The notes under the pieces are model-generated. The model saw only the letters and a program-made list of their open reading frames with translations, made no database searches and was not told the origin of the DNA. Positions 30,984-38,648 of a DNA stretch of 44,525 nucleotides are shown here, piece after piece. Origin of the DNA: 12-FULL-44-12b sp964364225 (GTDB taxonomy: Bacteria; Patescibacteriota; Minisyncoccia; Phycocordibacterales; Zambryskibacteraceae); contig CAYIKP010000006.1 in assembly GCA_964364225.1 (NCBI GenBank), forward strand, positions 1-44,525, written 5' to 3'. The position numbers were made by a program, and so were the translations under genes. Every line of letters starts with the position of its first letter. Positions within the stretch are counted from its first letter, which is position 1.

Positions 30984-31017
30984 ACGGCTCGGAGTAAATT
31001 TACTCTGAGCCGTTTTT
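30984..31017 (+). terminator. Intrinsic terminator of the 30.4-kb cassette
   Basis: ACGGCTC and GAGCCGT flank a second stem GAGTAAA/TTTACTC, giving about 14 bp with one internal mismatch, followed by TTTTT. Confidence 0.85.
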
Positions 31018-31034
31018 CTTTACTATTTTTCTGG

Positions 31035-31040
31035 TAGACT
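31035..31040 (+). promoter_or_regulatory. -10 box TAGACT of the M16 protease gene
   Basis: Ends 8 nt before the ATG at 31048; the in-frame TTG at 31042 would lie upstream of the expected transcript start. Confidence 0.5.
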
Positions 31041-31047
31041 ATTGCTC

Positions 31048-32322
31048 ATGCTAAAAGCAACCAAACATACATTACCAAGTGGTTTAAGGATTATTTTTGC
31101 TCAAATGCCAGATTCTCCTACCGTAACCGTGCAGGTTTTAGTAGAGACTGGTTCAAAATACGAATCGAAAAAAGAAGCGGGCCTCTCACACTTTTTAGAA
31201 CACATGTGTTTTAAGGGTACTAAAAAAAGACCTGGTGCTTTTTCAGTTTCAAAAGCGTTTGATGAACTTGGCGCTGTTTCTAATGCTTTTACTTCGACTG
31301 AAATAACTGGTTATTGGGCCAAGGCCGGTTTTAATAATGTGTTACCAATTTTGGATATCGTTGCTGATATTTATTTGAATTCTGTATTTAAAGATGAGGA
31401 TGTTAAAACAGAAAGGGGAGTTATAACTGAAGAAATCAATAGAGGAGAAGACCAGCCGGCAAATGTGCTAGACAGAATTTTTGATAAAGCAATGCACGGA
31501 GATCAGCCTGCAGGTTTGCCGATTATAGGAAATAAAAAGACAGTTCATGCCTTTAAGGCGAAAGATTTTTACGATTATCGCGGTAAACACTATGTGGCCT
31601 GTGCTACAACAATAGTTGTATCTGGACGTTTTAATGAAAAAGAAGTTTTGAAAGAAATAAAAAATCTTTTCAAGGATATTTCAAAATCTAAAAAATATGA
31701 AAAAAAACCTACAAAAATTGCTCACAGAAAGCCTAATGTGGTTTTTGAACACAAAGATATAGATCAGGTGCATATAGAAATTGGGATGAGAGCCTTTCCT
31801 TACAAAGACGATCGCCTTACTAAGCTTTCAGTTCTTAAGGGGGTTTTGTCTTCAGGAATGAGTTCGCGCCTTTACCAAAAAATGCGAACAGAGCTTGGTA
31901 TTTGCTATTACGTTAGGGCATTTAACTCATGTTCAACTGATCATGGTGAATTTGGCGTTGTATCTGGTGTAGACCCCAAAAGAGTTGATATTGCGGTGGG
32001 GGCGATAATAAATGAATTAGAAAAAATAAAATCAGAGCTAGTTTCGGAAGAAGAATTAAAAAAAGTAAAATCCCTAATGATTTCAGGTATGTATATGTCC
32101 CTTGAATCTTCCGATGAAGTTGGAGGTTATTTTGCAGATAGAGCCATTTTTAGTGGCGACCTAAGAACGCCACAAGAAAGAGAAAAAATAATTCTTGCAG
32201 TAACTCCAAAAGATATTCAAAACATTGCAAAAGAATTATTTACCAACAAAGACCTTCTGCTCGCAGTTGTTGGCAGAAAGATAGATAAACCTAAACTTGC
32301 TAGATTGTTAAACATTAAATAG
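31048..32322 (+). CDS. M16-family zinc metalloprotease
   Basis: 424 residues with the inverted zinc motif HFLEH (His48, Glu51, His52) of pitrilysin-like peptidases and a downstream ERGVITEEINRGEDQP providing the third ligand Glu. The second half carries the R/Y pair region (SSGMSSRLYQKMRTELGICYYV) typical of the family. It is predicted to be cytoplasmic because no signal peptide is present; members degrade peptides. Substrate unknown. Confidence 0.9.
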   Translation: MLKATKHTLPSGLRIIFAQMPDSPTVTVQVLVETGSKYESKKEAGLSHFLEHMCFKGTKKRPGAFSVSKAFDELGAVSNAFTSTEITGYWAKAGFNNVLPILDIVADIYLNSVFKDEDVKTERGVITEEINRGEDQPANVLDRIFDKAMHGDQPAGLPIIGNKKTVHAFKAKDFYDYRGKHYVACATTIVVSGRFNEKEVLKEIKNLFKDISKSKKYEKKPTKIAHRKPNVVFEHKDIDQVHIEIGMRAFPYKDDRLTKLSVLKGVLSSGMSSRLYQKMRTELGICYYVRAFNSCSTDHGEFGVVSGVDPKRVDIAVGAIINELEKIKSELVSEEELKKVKSLMISGMYMSLESSDEVGGYFADRAIFSGDLRTPQEREKIILAVTPKDIQNIAKELFTNKDLLLAVVGRKIDKPKLARLLNIK

Positions 32323-32354
32323 AGGGCTATATAGCCAAAAGTTGTCTAACGGGG

Positions 32355-32360
32355 TATATT
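32355..32360 (+). promoter_or_regulatory. -10 box TATATT of the AI-2E-family gene
   Basis: Ends 7 nt before the ATG at 32367. Confidence 0.55.
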
Positions 32361-32366
32361 GTAGCT

Positions 32367-33404
32367 ATGGATAAAGGTGAAATGCATTTTGCTATAAATA
32401 CCCACTCGCTAGTAAAAGCTATTGCTATCGTTGCCTTTGCGGTGGTGTTGTTTCTCATTAGAGATATTATTTTAGTAATACTTACTGCCATAGTAATAGC
32501 CTCTGCTATTGAGCCCGGCACGCGTTTTGCTATAAAACATAGAATACCAAGGACAATTGCAGTTTTGTTCATATACATTCTTACCGGCATCGTTTTTCTT
32601 TCTGCATTATATTTTCTTTTAGTCCCACTTCTTTCCGAATCATCAACATTTCTTTCTTCAATTCCAGAATATACACGCACTCTTTCGACCAACCCAAGCT
32701 CAAACACATTTTTGAGTTCTATCACTTCTACCCTTTCAGTTCCCGATTTAATTAATCAAATAAATTCCACCCTTGTGCATGTTTCAAATGGTTTTTTTGG
32801 AACAATTGATGTTGTTTTCGGAGGCATTTTGGCGTTTATGCTCATTATCGTTCTTTCTTTTTATCTTGCGGTGCAGGAAGATGGAATAAGCAAGCTTTTA
32901 AAGATTGTTACGCCAATTAAAAATGAAAAATATATTGTTTCTCTTTGGAAAAGGTCACAAGAAAAAATTGGCCTTTGGATGCAAGGACAACTCCTTTTGG
33001 CGGTGATTGTAGCTGTGTTGGTTTTCTTGGGATTAACAATAATGGGAGTTCCTAATGCCATCCTTTTAGCGTTTATTGCTGGGGTATTAGAAATCATTCC
33101 TATTTTTGGTCCAGTTTTGTCTGCCGTGCCAGCAGTTCTTATTTCGTTCACCGCTGGCGGTTTTGGTCTTGCCGCCCTAGTCGCTGGACTATTCGTGATT
33201 ATTCAGCAATTTGAAGCCCATCTTATTTACCCACTAGTTGTAAAAAAGGTTATCGGGGTGCCACCAATTGTTTCTATCCTTGCTTTGGTAATTGGTGCAA
33301 AGTTGGCTGGTTTTTTGGGAATAATACTTTCTGTTCCACTAGCAACAGTTCTCATGGTTCTTATTGAAGACTTAGAAAAAAGTCGGGTTGATACAGCTTC
33401 ATAA
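32367..33404 (+). CDS. AI-2E-family (PerM-like) membrane transporter
   Basis: 345 residues with paired helices at the N-terminus (about 14-60), an extracytoplasmic stretch, and the family's C-terminal block GVLEIIPIFGPVLSAVPAVLISF followed by QQFEAHLIYPLVVKKVIGVPPIVSILALVIGAKLAGFLGIILSVPLA. The family includes autoinducer-2 exporters and Na/H antiporters, so the substrate is uncertain. The metG gene begins 6 nt after its stop. Confidence 0.88.
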   Translation: MDKGEMHFAINTHSLVKAIAIVAFAVVLFLIRDIILVILTAIVIASAIEPGTRFAIKHRIPRTIAVLFIYILTGIVFLSALYFLLVPLLSESSTFLSSIPEYTRTLSTNPSSNTFLSSITSTLSVPDLINQINSTLVHVSNGFFGTIDVVFGGILAFMLIIVLSFYLAVQEDGISKLLKIVTPIKNEKYIVSLWKRSQEKIGLWMQGQLLLAVIVAVLVFLGLTIMGVPNAILLAFIAGVLEIIPIFGPVLSAVPAVLISFTAGGFGLAALVAGLFVIIQQFEAHLIYPLVVKKVIGVPPIVSILALVIGAKLAGFLGIILSVPLATVLMVLIEDLEKSRVDTAS

Positions 33405-33410
33405 AAATAG

Positions 33411-34850
33411 ATGGGAAATCGGGTTTATATAACTACCACACTTCCTTATGTTAATGCAGAGCCACATGTTGGTTTTGCTATGGAAATTGTGCGAGCTGAT
33501 GTTATCAATCGTTTCAAAAAAATAGAAGGATGTGATGTCTTTTTTAATACAGGGACAGATGAACATGGAATAAAAATATATCAAAGAGCATTGGAGGAGG
33601 GAAAAGATGTACAAGATTTTGTAGATGAAAATTCAAAAAAATTTAGAGAACTTATTGATCTTTTACACATAGACAAAGAGGTTCACTTTATAAGAACAAC
33701 AGATGAAAACCACATAAAAGCTACACAAGAATTTTGGAATAGATGTAATGAGAATGGATATATTTATAAAGCAAAATACACAATAAAATATTGCACTGGT
33801 TGTGAGCTAGAAAAAACCAGCTCGGAATTAATTGATGATCGTTGCCCAATACATCCAAATTTGGATATTGAATTAATTGATGAAGAGAATTATTTCTTTA
33901 AATTTTCAGCTTTTAAAGAAAAACTTTTAGACTTATATTCAAAAAATGAAAATTTTGTTACCCCAGCAACTAGATTAAATGAGATACGGGTTTTTGTAGA
34001 AAGGGGACTTCAGGATTTTAGTATCTCGCGTTTAAAAGAAAAAATGCCTTGGGGTATCCCTGTACCAAACGCTCCAGAACACGTTATGTATGTTTGGTTT
34101 GACGCCCTAGTTAATTACGTTTCAACGTTGGGCTGGCCTGATAAAGACGGAGATTTTGGAAAATATTGGACAGAAGACAACGATATTATTCAATATGCCG
34201 GTAAAGATAATTTGCGTCAACAATCTGCTATGTGGCAGGCGATGCTTATGGGAGCGGGATTGCCCTGCAGTAAGCATATTGTTATAAACGGTTTTATTAC
34301 TTCAGGTGGGCAAAAAATGTCTAAATCGATTGGAAATGTCGTAAATCCAATTGAAGTTGTTTCGGTTTTTGGTGCAGAAGCCTTTAGGTATTTTGTGACT
34401 CGAGAGCTCTCTACCTTTGAGGATTCAGATTTTACAATTTCTGCCTTTAAAGATATTTATAATGCAAATTTGGCTAACGGTTTGGGTAATTTGGTCTCTC
34501 GTCTTATGACCTTAGCCTCAAGATACTTAGAAAATGCGGTTAACGTTTTGGAGAAAACCATGCCACAAGAATTTACTTCTGCTATGAACTTGTTTGAAAT
34601 ATCAAAAGCAGGAGGAATGATATGGGAAAAAATAGGCAAAATGGACAAAGAAATACAAGAAAAAGAACCATTCAAGCTTATTAAGACAGACCCAGATACC
34701 GCCAAAAAAATCATTGCTGATTTAGTGGTTGATTTATACACCGTCGCAACAATGCTTGAGGCGTTTATGCCAGAAACATCAAAAGCTATAAAAACTTTAA
34801 TTAAAGAAAATATTTCTCCAGTAACGCCCCTTTTTCCAAGAATGGATTAA
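33411..34850 (+). CDS. metG: Methionyl-tRNA synthetase
   Basis: 479 residues. It charges elongator and initiator tRNA-Met. Class I signatures are YVNAEPHVGF (His19, Phe22) and KMSKS (302-306). A zinc knuckle YCTGCELEKTSSELIDDRCP is visible. The last His of HIGH is replaced by Phe, a substitution I believe recurs in several bacterial MetRS groups. No C-terminal tRNA-binding domain is present; the protein ends after the anticodon-binding helices (VATMLEAFMPETSKAI). It is between a permease and tatD. Confidence 0.95.
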   Translation: MGNRVYITTTLPYVNAEPHVGFAMEIVRADVINRFKKIEGCDVFFNTGTDEHGIKIYQRALEEGKDVQDFVDENSKKFRELIDLLHIDKEVHFIRTTDENHIKATQEFWNRCNENGYIYKAKYTIKYCTGCELEKTSSELIDDRCPIHPNLDIELIDEENYFFKFSAFKEKLLDLYSKNENFVTPATRLNEIRVFVERGLQDFSISRLKEKMPWGIPVPNAPEHVMYVWFDALVNYVSTLGWPDKDGDFGKYWTEDNDIIQYAGKDNLRQQSAMWQAMLMGAGLPCSKHIVINGFITSGGQKMSKSIGNVVNPIEVVSVFGAEAFRYFVTRELSTFEDSDFTISAFKDIYNANLANGLGNLVSRLMTLASRYLENAVNVLEKTMPQEFTSAMNLFEISKAGGMIWEKIGKMDKEIQEKEPFKLIKTDPDTAKKIIADLVVDLYTVATMLEAFMPETSKAIKTLIKENISPVTPLFPRMD

Positions 34851-34855
34851 ATCTT

Positions 34856-35638
34856 ATGGCGTATAAATATATAGATACACACTGCCATCTGCAGTTTGAA
34901 GATTACGACAAAGATAGAGAAGAAGAAATTCAGAAAATGAAAGAGTATGAGACGCTTGGCATTGTAGTGGGCGTTGATATTGCTAGCTCAAAACAGGCTA
35001 TAAAATTAGCCGAGGAAAATGAAAATTTATATGCTTGTGTAGGGGTGCACCCAACCTATGAAGAACCACATTTGGATGAATTGGAAAACTTAGTAAAGCA
35101 TGAAAAGGTTGTAGCGGTTGGAGAGTGTGGGTTAGATTTTTTTAGAGATAAAAAAGAAGATGTTTATGAAAAACAAAAAAAGCTTTTCAATTATCAAATT
35201 AATTTAGCAATTAAATATGAAAAGCCGTTAGTAATACACGCACGCTCTGCATACAAAGAATTATTTGAAATTTTGAGTGCAAGAAAAAAAGAGGCTGGAG
35301 ATAAGCTCAAGGTTAATATGCATTTCTTTGGTGGCGATATGGATGATGCGAAAAATTTTATTGATTTAGGGTTTATGCTTTCATTCTCTGGAGTTATCAC
35401 TTTTGCCAGAGATTATGATGAAGTAGTGCGATTTGCCCCAAGTTCTCACCTTCTTACAGAAACCGATTCACCATATGCAACTCCAATTCCGTTTCGCGGA
35501 AAAAGAAATAATCCAAGATTTGTAAGTGAAGTGGTTACAGCAATGACAAAAATTCGTGAAGATAATTTTGATGATATACAGCAAGCTGTTTTTGAAAATG
35601 CTTGTAGGTTTTTTAAATTGAATAACAAATTTCAATAA
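34856..35638 (+). CDS. tatD: TatD-family metal-dependent nuclease
   Basis: 260 residues with the TatD amidohydrolase-like barrel: DTHCHLQFED at the N-terminus (metal-binding His pair), GVHPTYEE, GECGLDFFRD, VIHARSAYKE, MHFFGGDMDDAK and TETDSPYATPIPFRGKRNNP near the end. The family has 3'-5' DNase activity linked to repair and DNA degradation. It follows metG by 5 nt, the common metG-tatD arrangement in bacteria. Confidence 0.93.
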   Translation: MAYKYIDTHCHLQFEDYDKDREEEIQKMKEYETLGIVVGVDIASSKQAIKLAEENENLYACVGVHPTYEEPHLDELENLVKHEKVVAVGECGLDFFRDKKEDVYEKQKKLFNYQINLAIKYEKPLVIHARSAYKELFEILSARKKEAGDKLKVNMHFFGGDMDDAKNFIDLGFMLSFSGVITFARDYDEVVRFAPSSHLLTETDSPYATPIPFRGKRNNPRFVSEVVTAMTKIREDNFDDIQQAVFENACRFFKLNNKFQ

Positions 35639-35705
35639 TCTTGCTTATTTGAATATAAAGTGTATTTTGTCTTTCAGAACCAATCCAATAACCGAGGAAA
35701 TTCCA

Positions 35706-35921
35706 TTGCCTAGCGAGAAAGACACCAAAGCGGAAATTCAATTCGTGAATTCTGAAATTGCGAGGTGTATAGAAGAGAACGAGGCAATAAAGCTTATGTT
35801 CTCTGATGGGCAACCCATGGAGATTGGACTGCATCGCGTTTTCACTAACAACGAACGAGCAATCAAGGGGCTTAATTTGAGGAGAATTGAGCTCACTAAC
35901 GGACTTGCTCTTGTAAGATAA
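35706..35921 (+). CDS. Short helical cassette protein, function unknown
   Basis: 71 residues from TTG 35706, chosen because GAGGAAA (35694-35700) is a Shine-Dalgarno at 5 nt; an earlier in-frame TTG at 35649 has no such site and falls within the probable promoter. TTGCTT (35641-35646) and TATTTT (35663-35668) are likely -35 and -10. Predicted helical with segments KAEIQFVNSEIARCIEENEAIKLMF and ERAIKGLNLRRIELTNGLAL. No family recognised. The unit ends in a strong terminator. Confidence 0.55.
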   Translation: MPSEKDTKAEIQFVNSEIARCIEENEAIKLMFSDGQPMEIGLHRVFTNNERAIKGLNLRRIELTNGLALVR

Positions 35922-35935
35922 GTTTTGTTTTATGG

Positions 35936-35966
35936 GGGCCACGCGTTAGCGTGGCCCTTTGTTTTT
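35936..35966 (+). terminator. Intrinsic terminator of the 35.7-kb cassette
   Basis: GGGCCACGC and GCGTGGCCC form a perfect 9-bp stem around GTTA, followed by TTTGTTTTT. Confidence 0.87.
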
Positions 35967-35974
35967 ATGAAGTT

Positions 35975-36066
35975 TATGGTAAAGTACCCAAGTTCTGGGG
36001 GCAAAAACCCTAGATCTTAGTAGTGTTAAGCCTTTTTGGGCATATGCGCCACACCGCATAAATTAA
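35975..36066 (+). promoter_or_regulatory. Promoter and leader of rpsF, possible S6:S18-responsive element
   Basis: TAAAGT (35980-35985) or TATGGT (35975-35980) is the probable -10, giving a leader of about 75 nt. The leader ends with GGGCATATGCGCCACACCGC, where ATGCG/CGCAT can pair around a CCACAC loop and a CACCG is present, as in S6:S18-binding leaders of other bacteria. The match was not verified by a covariance model. Confidence 0.35.
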
Positions 36067-36537
36067 ATGGAAGAAAGCAAAATCTATGAAGTGGGATTTA
36101 TGATCTCACCCTCAATTAGTGAAGAAGAGGTTTCTCAAATAGTTTCAAAAATAGAATCCGCAATAACCTCAAATGGTGGAAATGTTTTTGATGGAGAAAC
36201 TCCAAAGTTAAGACGTTTAGCATATCCGATATATAAAGTAGTAAGGGGAGCAAAAATTGCCGCAACTACAGGTTTTTTTGGGTGGACAAAATTTGAACTA
36301 CCACCAGAAAAAGTTTCTGAAGTAGAAAAGGCAGTAAAAAATATCGATGAAGTTTTGAGGGCTTTAATGATAAAAACCATTAGAGAAAAAACTTACGAAC
36401 CAAAAGAAATTGAGCCAGAATTAGAACAAACAGAAGAAGTCCTTGATGAGATACCAGTTGAAGTGATGGAGGAGGGAATTGTTGATGATGTAAGTGCTAC
36501 TCCAACGGAAGTTGTTGAAGAGGCTAAAGAGGAATAA
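36067..36537 (+). CDS. rpsF: Ribosomal protein bS6 with acidic C-terminal extension
   Basis: 156 residues. Residues 1-110 are a normal S6 ferredoxin-like fold (YEVGFMISPSISEEEVSQIV...KLRRLAYPIYKVVRGAKIAATTGFF...VSEVEKAVKNIDEVLRALMIKT). The rest is a Glu-rich tail of about 45 residues, which some bacterial S6 proteins carry. S6 binds S18 and 16S rRNA in the platform of the small subunit. First gene of rpsF-ssb-rpsR. Confidence 0.95.
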   Translation: MEESKIYEVGFMISPSISEEEVSQIVSKIESAITSNGGNVFDGETPKLRRLAYPIYKVVRGAKIAATTGFFGWTKFELPPEKVSEVEKAVKNIDEVLRALMIKTIREKTYEPKEIEPELEQTEEVLDEIPVEVMEEGIVDDVSATPTEVVEEAKEE

Positions 36538-36579
36538 TATAAGAATAGTTAAAAGGTATTAGGTAACAGACATAAAAAG

Positions 36580-37026
36580 ATGAATTTAAACAAAGCGTTC
36601 ATAATGGGAAATCTTACTCGCGATCCAGAAGTTCGATCGCTTCCATCCGGAGTACAAGTAGCTTCAATGGGAATAGCTACAAATAGAAGCTATAAAGACA
36701 AGGAAGGCAAAAAACAAGAAATGGTGGAATTCCATAATATTGTTGCTTTCGGAAGACTCGCAGAAGTTATAGCTCAATATGCAAGAAAAGGATCATCCCT
36801 TTTTGTAGAGGGAAGAATACAGACAAGAAGTTGGGATGATAAAACTAGTGGAGAAAAAAAATACAGAACAGAAATAGTAGTTGAAAACTTTCAATTTGGA
36901 CCACGCGCAGGGGGTAGTACAGCCGGAAAAGATTTTGGCAGTAAGGGAGAGGCGCCAGCCACAAAAGAAGAAGATGTGATTGAATACCCTCAAGAAGATA
37001 TTCAGACGGATGATATTCCATTCTAG
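36580..37026 (+). CDS. ssb: Single-stranded DNA-binding protein
   Basis: 148 residues: an OB-fold (MNLNKAFIMGNLTRDPEVRSLPSGVQVASMGIATNRSYKDKEG...FHNIVAFGRLAEVIAQYARKGSSLFVEGRIQTRSW) followed by a short flexible linker and the canonical acidic DDIPF tip, which recruits partner proteins such as RecO. Placement between rpsF and rpsR is the standard bacterial arrangement. Confidence 0.96.
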   Translation: MNLNKAFIMGNLTRDPEVRSLPSGVQVASMGIATNRSYKDKEGKKQEMVEFHNIVAFGRLAEVIAQYARKGSSLFVEGRIQTRSWDDKTSGEKKYRTEIVVENFQFGPRAGGSTAGKDFGSKGEAPATKEEDVIEYPQEDIQTDDIPF

Positions 37027-37241
37027 GAGATTAACGAACGAAGTGAGTATAATCTACTTACCCCAGCCCTAATTTTGCGAGACAAAAATAGTAAGGTGTG
37101 GTAAGAAATGATTTGTGAAATTAGCTTAGTCGGCACGCGGGCGAATAGCCCGACCCTATTCGGGTCAGTGCCGACCGATAAATTAACAGCAAAATTAGAG
37201 CGGGGTCATTATTTTTATAATCGCTTCGCTCATTAAAAATA
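37027..37241 (+). repeat. Palindromic repeat element family 2, copy 2 (rpsR leader)
   Basis: Outer arms ACCCCAGCCCTAATTTTGC (37060-37078) and GCAAAATTAGAGCGGGGT (37189-37206) pair over 10 bp plus a CCCC/GGGG end. Inside is a stem GTCGGCAC/GTGCCGAC (37129-37136, 37168-37175) with smaller hairpins. A terminal hairpin with TCGCTTCGCTC ends 4 nt before the rpsR ATG, and the left end (TTAACGAACGAAGTGAG) mirrors it. Layout matches 16740-16890 before rplK. Confidence 0.65.
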
Positions 37242-37242
37242 T

Positions 37243-37437
37243 ATGAAAAACAGAAGCATAGAAATACCAAAACACATAGACTATAAAGACACGGGATTTT
37301 TGAAGAAATTCTTAAATCCGCACGCTCGTATTATTGGAAAAAAGAAGAGTGGTCTTTCGGCCGAAGTGCAAAGAGATCTTGCCATGGCAGTAAAAAGAGC
37401 TAGATTTATGGCCCTTTTACCGTTCGTTTCAAGATAA
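37243..37437 (+). CDS. rpsR: Ribosomal protein bS18
   Basis: 64 residues, ending ...RDLAMAVKRARFMALLPF in the way typical of S18, with the IDYKDTGFLKKFL motif before it. It partners S6 on the platform. No zinc-binding cysteines are present, as in C-minus S18 paralogues. It begins immediately after the palindromic repeat and is followed by another repeat family. Confidence 0.94.
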   Translation: MKNRSIEIPKHIDYKDTGFLKKFLNPHARIIGKKKSGLSAEVQRDLAMAVKRARFMALLPFVSR

Positions 37438-37445
37438 AGACGCTC

Positions 37446-37611
37446 GGGTTGGTTGTTTTAAAATCAACTGCCACTCGGCTGAAAATTCCCAAATAGATAA
37501 GCTTCATAAAACGAAAAACGCCAAAACTCACTTCGTTCGGACAGTTGGCGTTTTTCTATTTTGCTAAATCTATTTAGGAATAGCCTCGTGAGCTTTTAAA
37601 ACAACCAAGCC
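37446..37611. repeat. 166-bp palindromic repeat (family 1), left copy
   Basis: Terminal inverted repeats GGGTTGGTTGTTTTAAAA (37446-37463) and TTTTAAAACAACCAAGCC (37594-37611), matching at 17 of 18 positions, flank a 130-bp core that is identical to the reverse complement of 39176-39305. The core itself folds: GAAAAACGCCAA/TTGGCGTTTTTC is a 12-bp stem acting as a bidirectional terminator, extended by a second stem (ATTCCCAAATAGAT/ATCTATTTAGGAAT). Confidence 0.9.
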
Positions 37612-37657
37612 TCCTCGCTTTAAATTAAAAATACAAAACTAAATACTTACTCAGGCG

Positions 37658-37663
37658 TATAAT
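37658..37663 (+). promoter_or_regulatory. -10 box TATAAT of the 37.7-kb small membrane gene
   Basis: Ends 8 nt before the ATG at 37671; no Shine-Dalgarno. Confidence 0.55.
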
Positions 37664-37670
37664 TTAAGCT

Positions 37671-37934
37671 ATGAAATTACCGTTGTGGCTTCGTCTGGCT
37701 AGCTTTACAGATGCATTGCTTGCCCTGTCTTTGCTGTTAAAAGCAATTTGTCCGCTTAATGTTGGATGTCTTACCGATCCATTAACTGCTTTTTTCTTTA
37801 GTCCTTTATTTTTTTTAGAGAATAATGGCTTTACTGATTTCTCTAAATCTCAAGAAATAGTTTTCCTGTTTTGGGTTTGGTTTATTGTTGGCGCCCTAAT
37901 AGGGTTTGTTTTAGGTTTATTTAAAAAAGATTAG
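37671..37934 (+). CDS. Small two-helix membrane protein, function unknown
   Basis: 87 residues with hydrophobic segments at about 4-28 and 61-84 and a loop containing CPLNVGCLTDPL. No family recognised. It lies inside the segment bounded by the two 166-bp repeats and is convergent with efp, their ends overlapping by 4 bp. Leaderless promoter, so it belongs to the core expression style rather than the cassette style. Confidence 0.6.
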   Translation: MKLPLWLRLASFTDALLALSLLLKAICPLNVGCLTDPLTAFFFSPLFFLENNGFTDFSKSQEIVFLFWVWFIVGALIGFVLGLFKKD

Positions 37935-38500
37935 GAAATACGATCTGTATATTGACCCGTTTCTGTATTAAGGCGCACAATGTCTCCCTCTTTTACAAAC
38001 ATTGGAACCTGAATTTCTGCGCCCGTTTCTAGCACTACCATTTTTGTACCGCCTTGTGCAGTATTGCCCTTAACTGCTGGATGAGCTTCAGTAACTTTTA
38101 GTTCAACCTTTATAGGTAATTTGAGGCCAATAAATTTTTCATCAAAAAGTATTGCTTGCACAAGACTATTTTCTTTTAGAAATTTTCCAGCATCGCCGAC
38201 AAGTTCTTCAGCAAGCTTATACCTATCGCTTGGGTTTTTTGGGTCTGCAAACCACCATTCGCCCTTATTGTTATATAAATACTTAACATCTTTTTTTACG
38301 ATTTCAGCTTCAGGCATTCTTTCCGAAACATGGAAAGATTGTTCGGTTACTTTGCCAGTAATCATATTTTTTAGCTTTGTTGCGTTTACAGGTTTTCTCT
38401 GTTGCTTGCGAAAAACGTGAGAGGTGAGGACCTCATAAGGAGCGCCATCAAAAATGATGACTTTGTGCTCTGTAATTTCATTGTAATCAAGCATTGCCAT
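37931..38500 (-). CDS. efp: Elongation factor P with atypical tip loop
   Basis: 189 residues from the ATG at 38500 (MAMLDYNEI...); longer upstream frames are not conserved. All three EF-P domains are seen, including VKGNTAQGGTKMVVLETGAEIQVPMFVKEGDIVRLNTETGQYTDR. EF-P relieves ribosome stalling at proline runs. The loop that normally reads KPGKGQAF, with the modified Lys, instead reads RKQQRKPVN, so alignment places Gln or Arg at that position. TATAAT lies 11 nt before the ATG on the minus strand. Confidence 0.93.
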   Translation of the reverse strand: MAMLDYNEITEHKVIIFDGAPYEVLTSHVFRKQQRKPVNATKLKNMITGKVTEQSFHVSERMPEAEIVKKDVKYLYNNKGEWWFADPKNPSDRYKLAEELVGDAGKFLKENSLVQAILFDEKFIGLKLPIKVELKVTEAHPAVKGNTAQGGTKMVVLETGAEIQVPMFVKEGDIVRLNTETGQYTDRIS

Positions 38501-38542
38501 AGGAGGCCTCATTATAGCCATATCCCAGTATCTTACTAGTGC

Positions 38543-38571
38543 TTGACAAATAGTTTCGTCTATGCTATTAT
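38543..38571 (+). promoter_or_regulatory. Consensus promoter of the 38.6-kb cassette
   Basis: TTGACA (38543-38548), a 17-nt spacer and TATTAT (38566-38571). Expected start near 38578, leaving a leader of about 70 nt. Confidence 0.8.
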
Positions 38572-38588
38572 ACGCACAGATGGTCCCC

Positions 38589-38635
38589 GGGCAGGAATGC
38601 CCATTACAGCCAGAAATGGCTATCCCAGGAATGGG
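38589..38635 (+). promoter_or_regulatory. Three tandem GNRA-loop hairpins in a 5' leader
   Basis: GGGCA-GGAA-TGCCC (38589-38602), AGCCA-GAAA-TGGCT (38608-38621) and CCCA-GGAA-TGGG (38624-38635) follow each other, each loop closed by A-U and sharing the pattern CA-GRAA-UG. The last stem touches the Shine-Dalgarno AAAGGAG (38636-38642). The repeated design suggests binding of a protein or a structure controlling translation. Confidence 0.75.
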
Positions 38636-38648
38636 AAAGGAGCGTACC

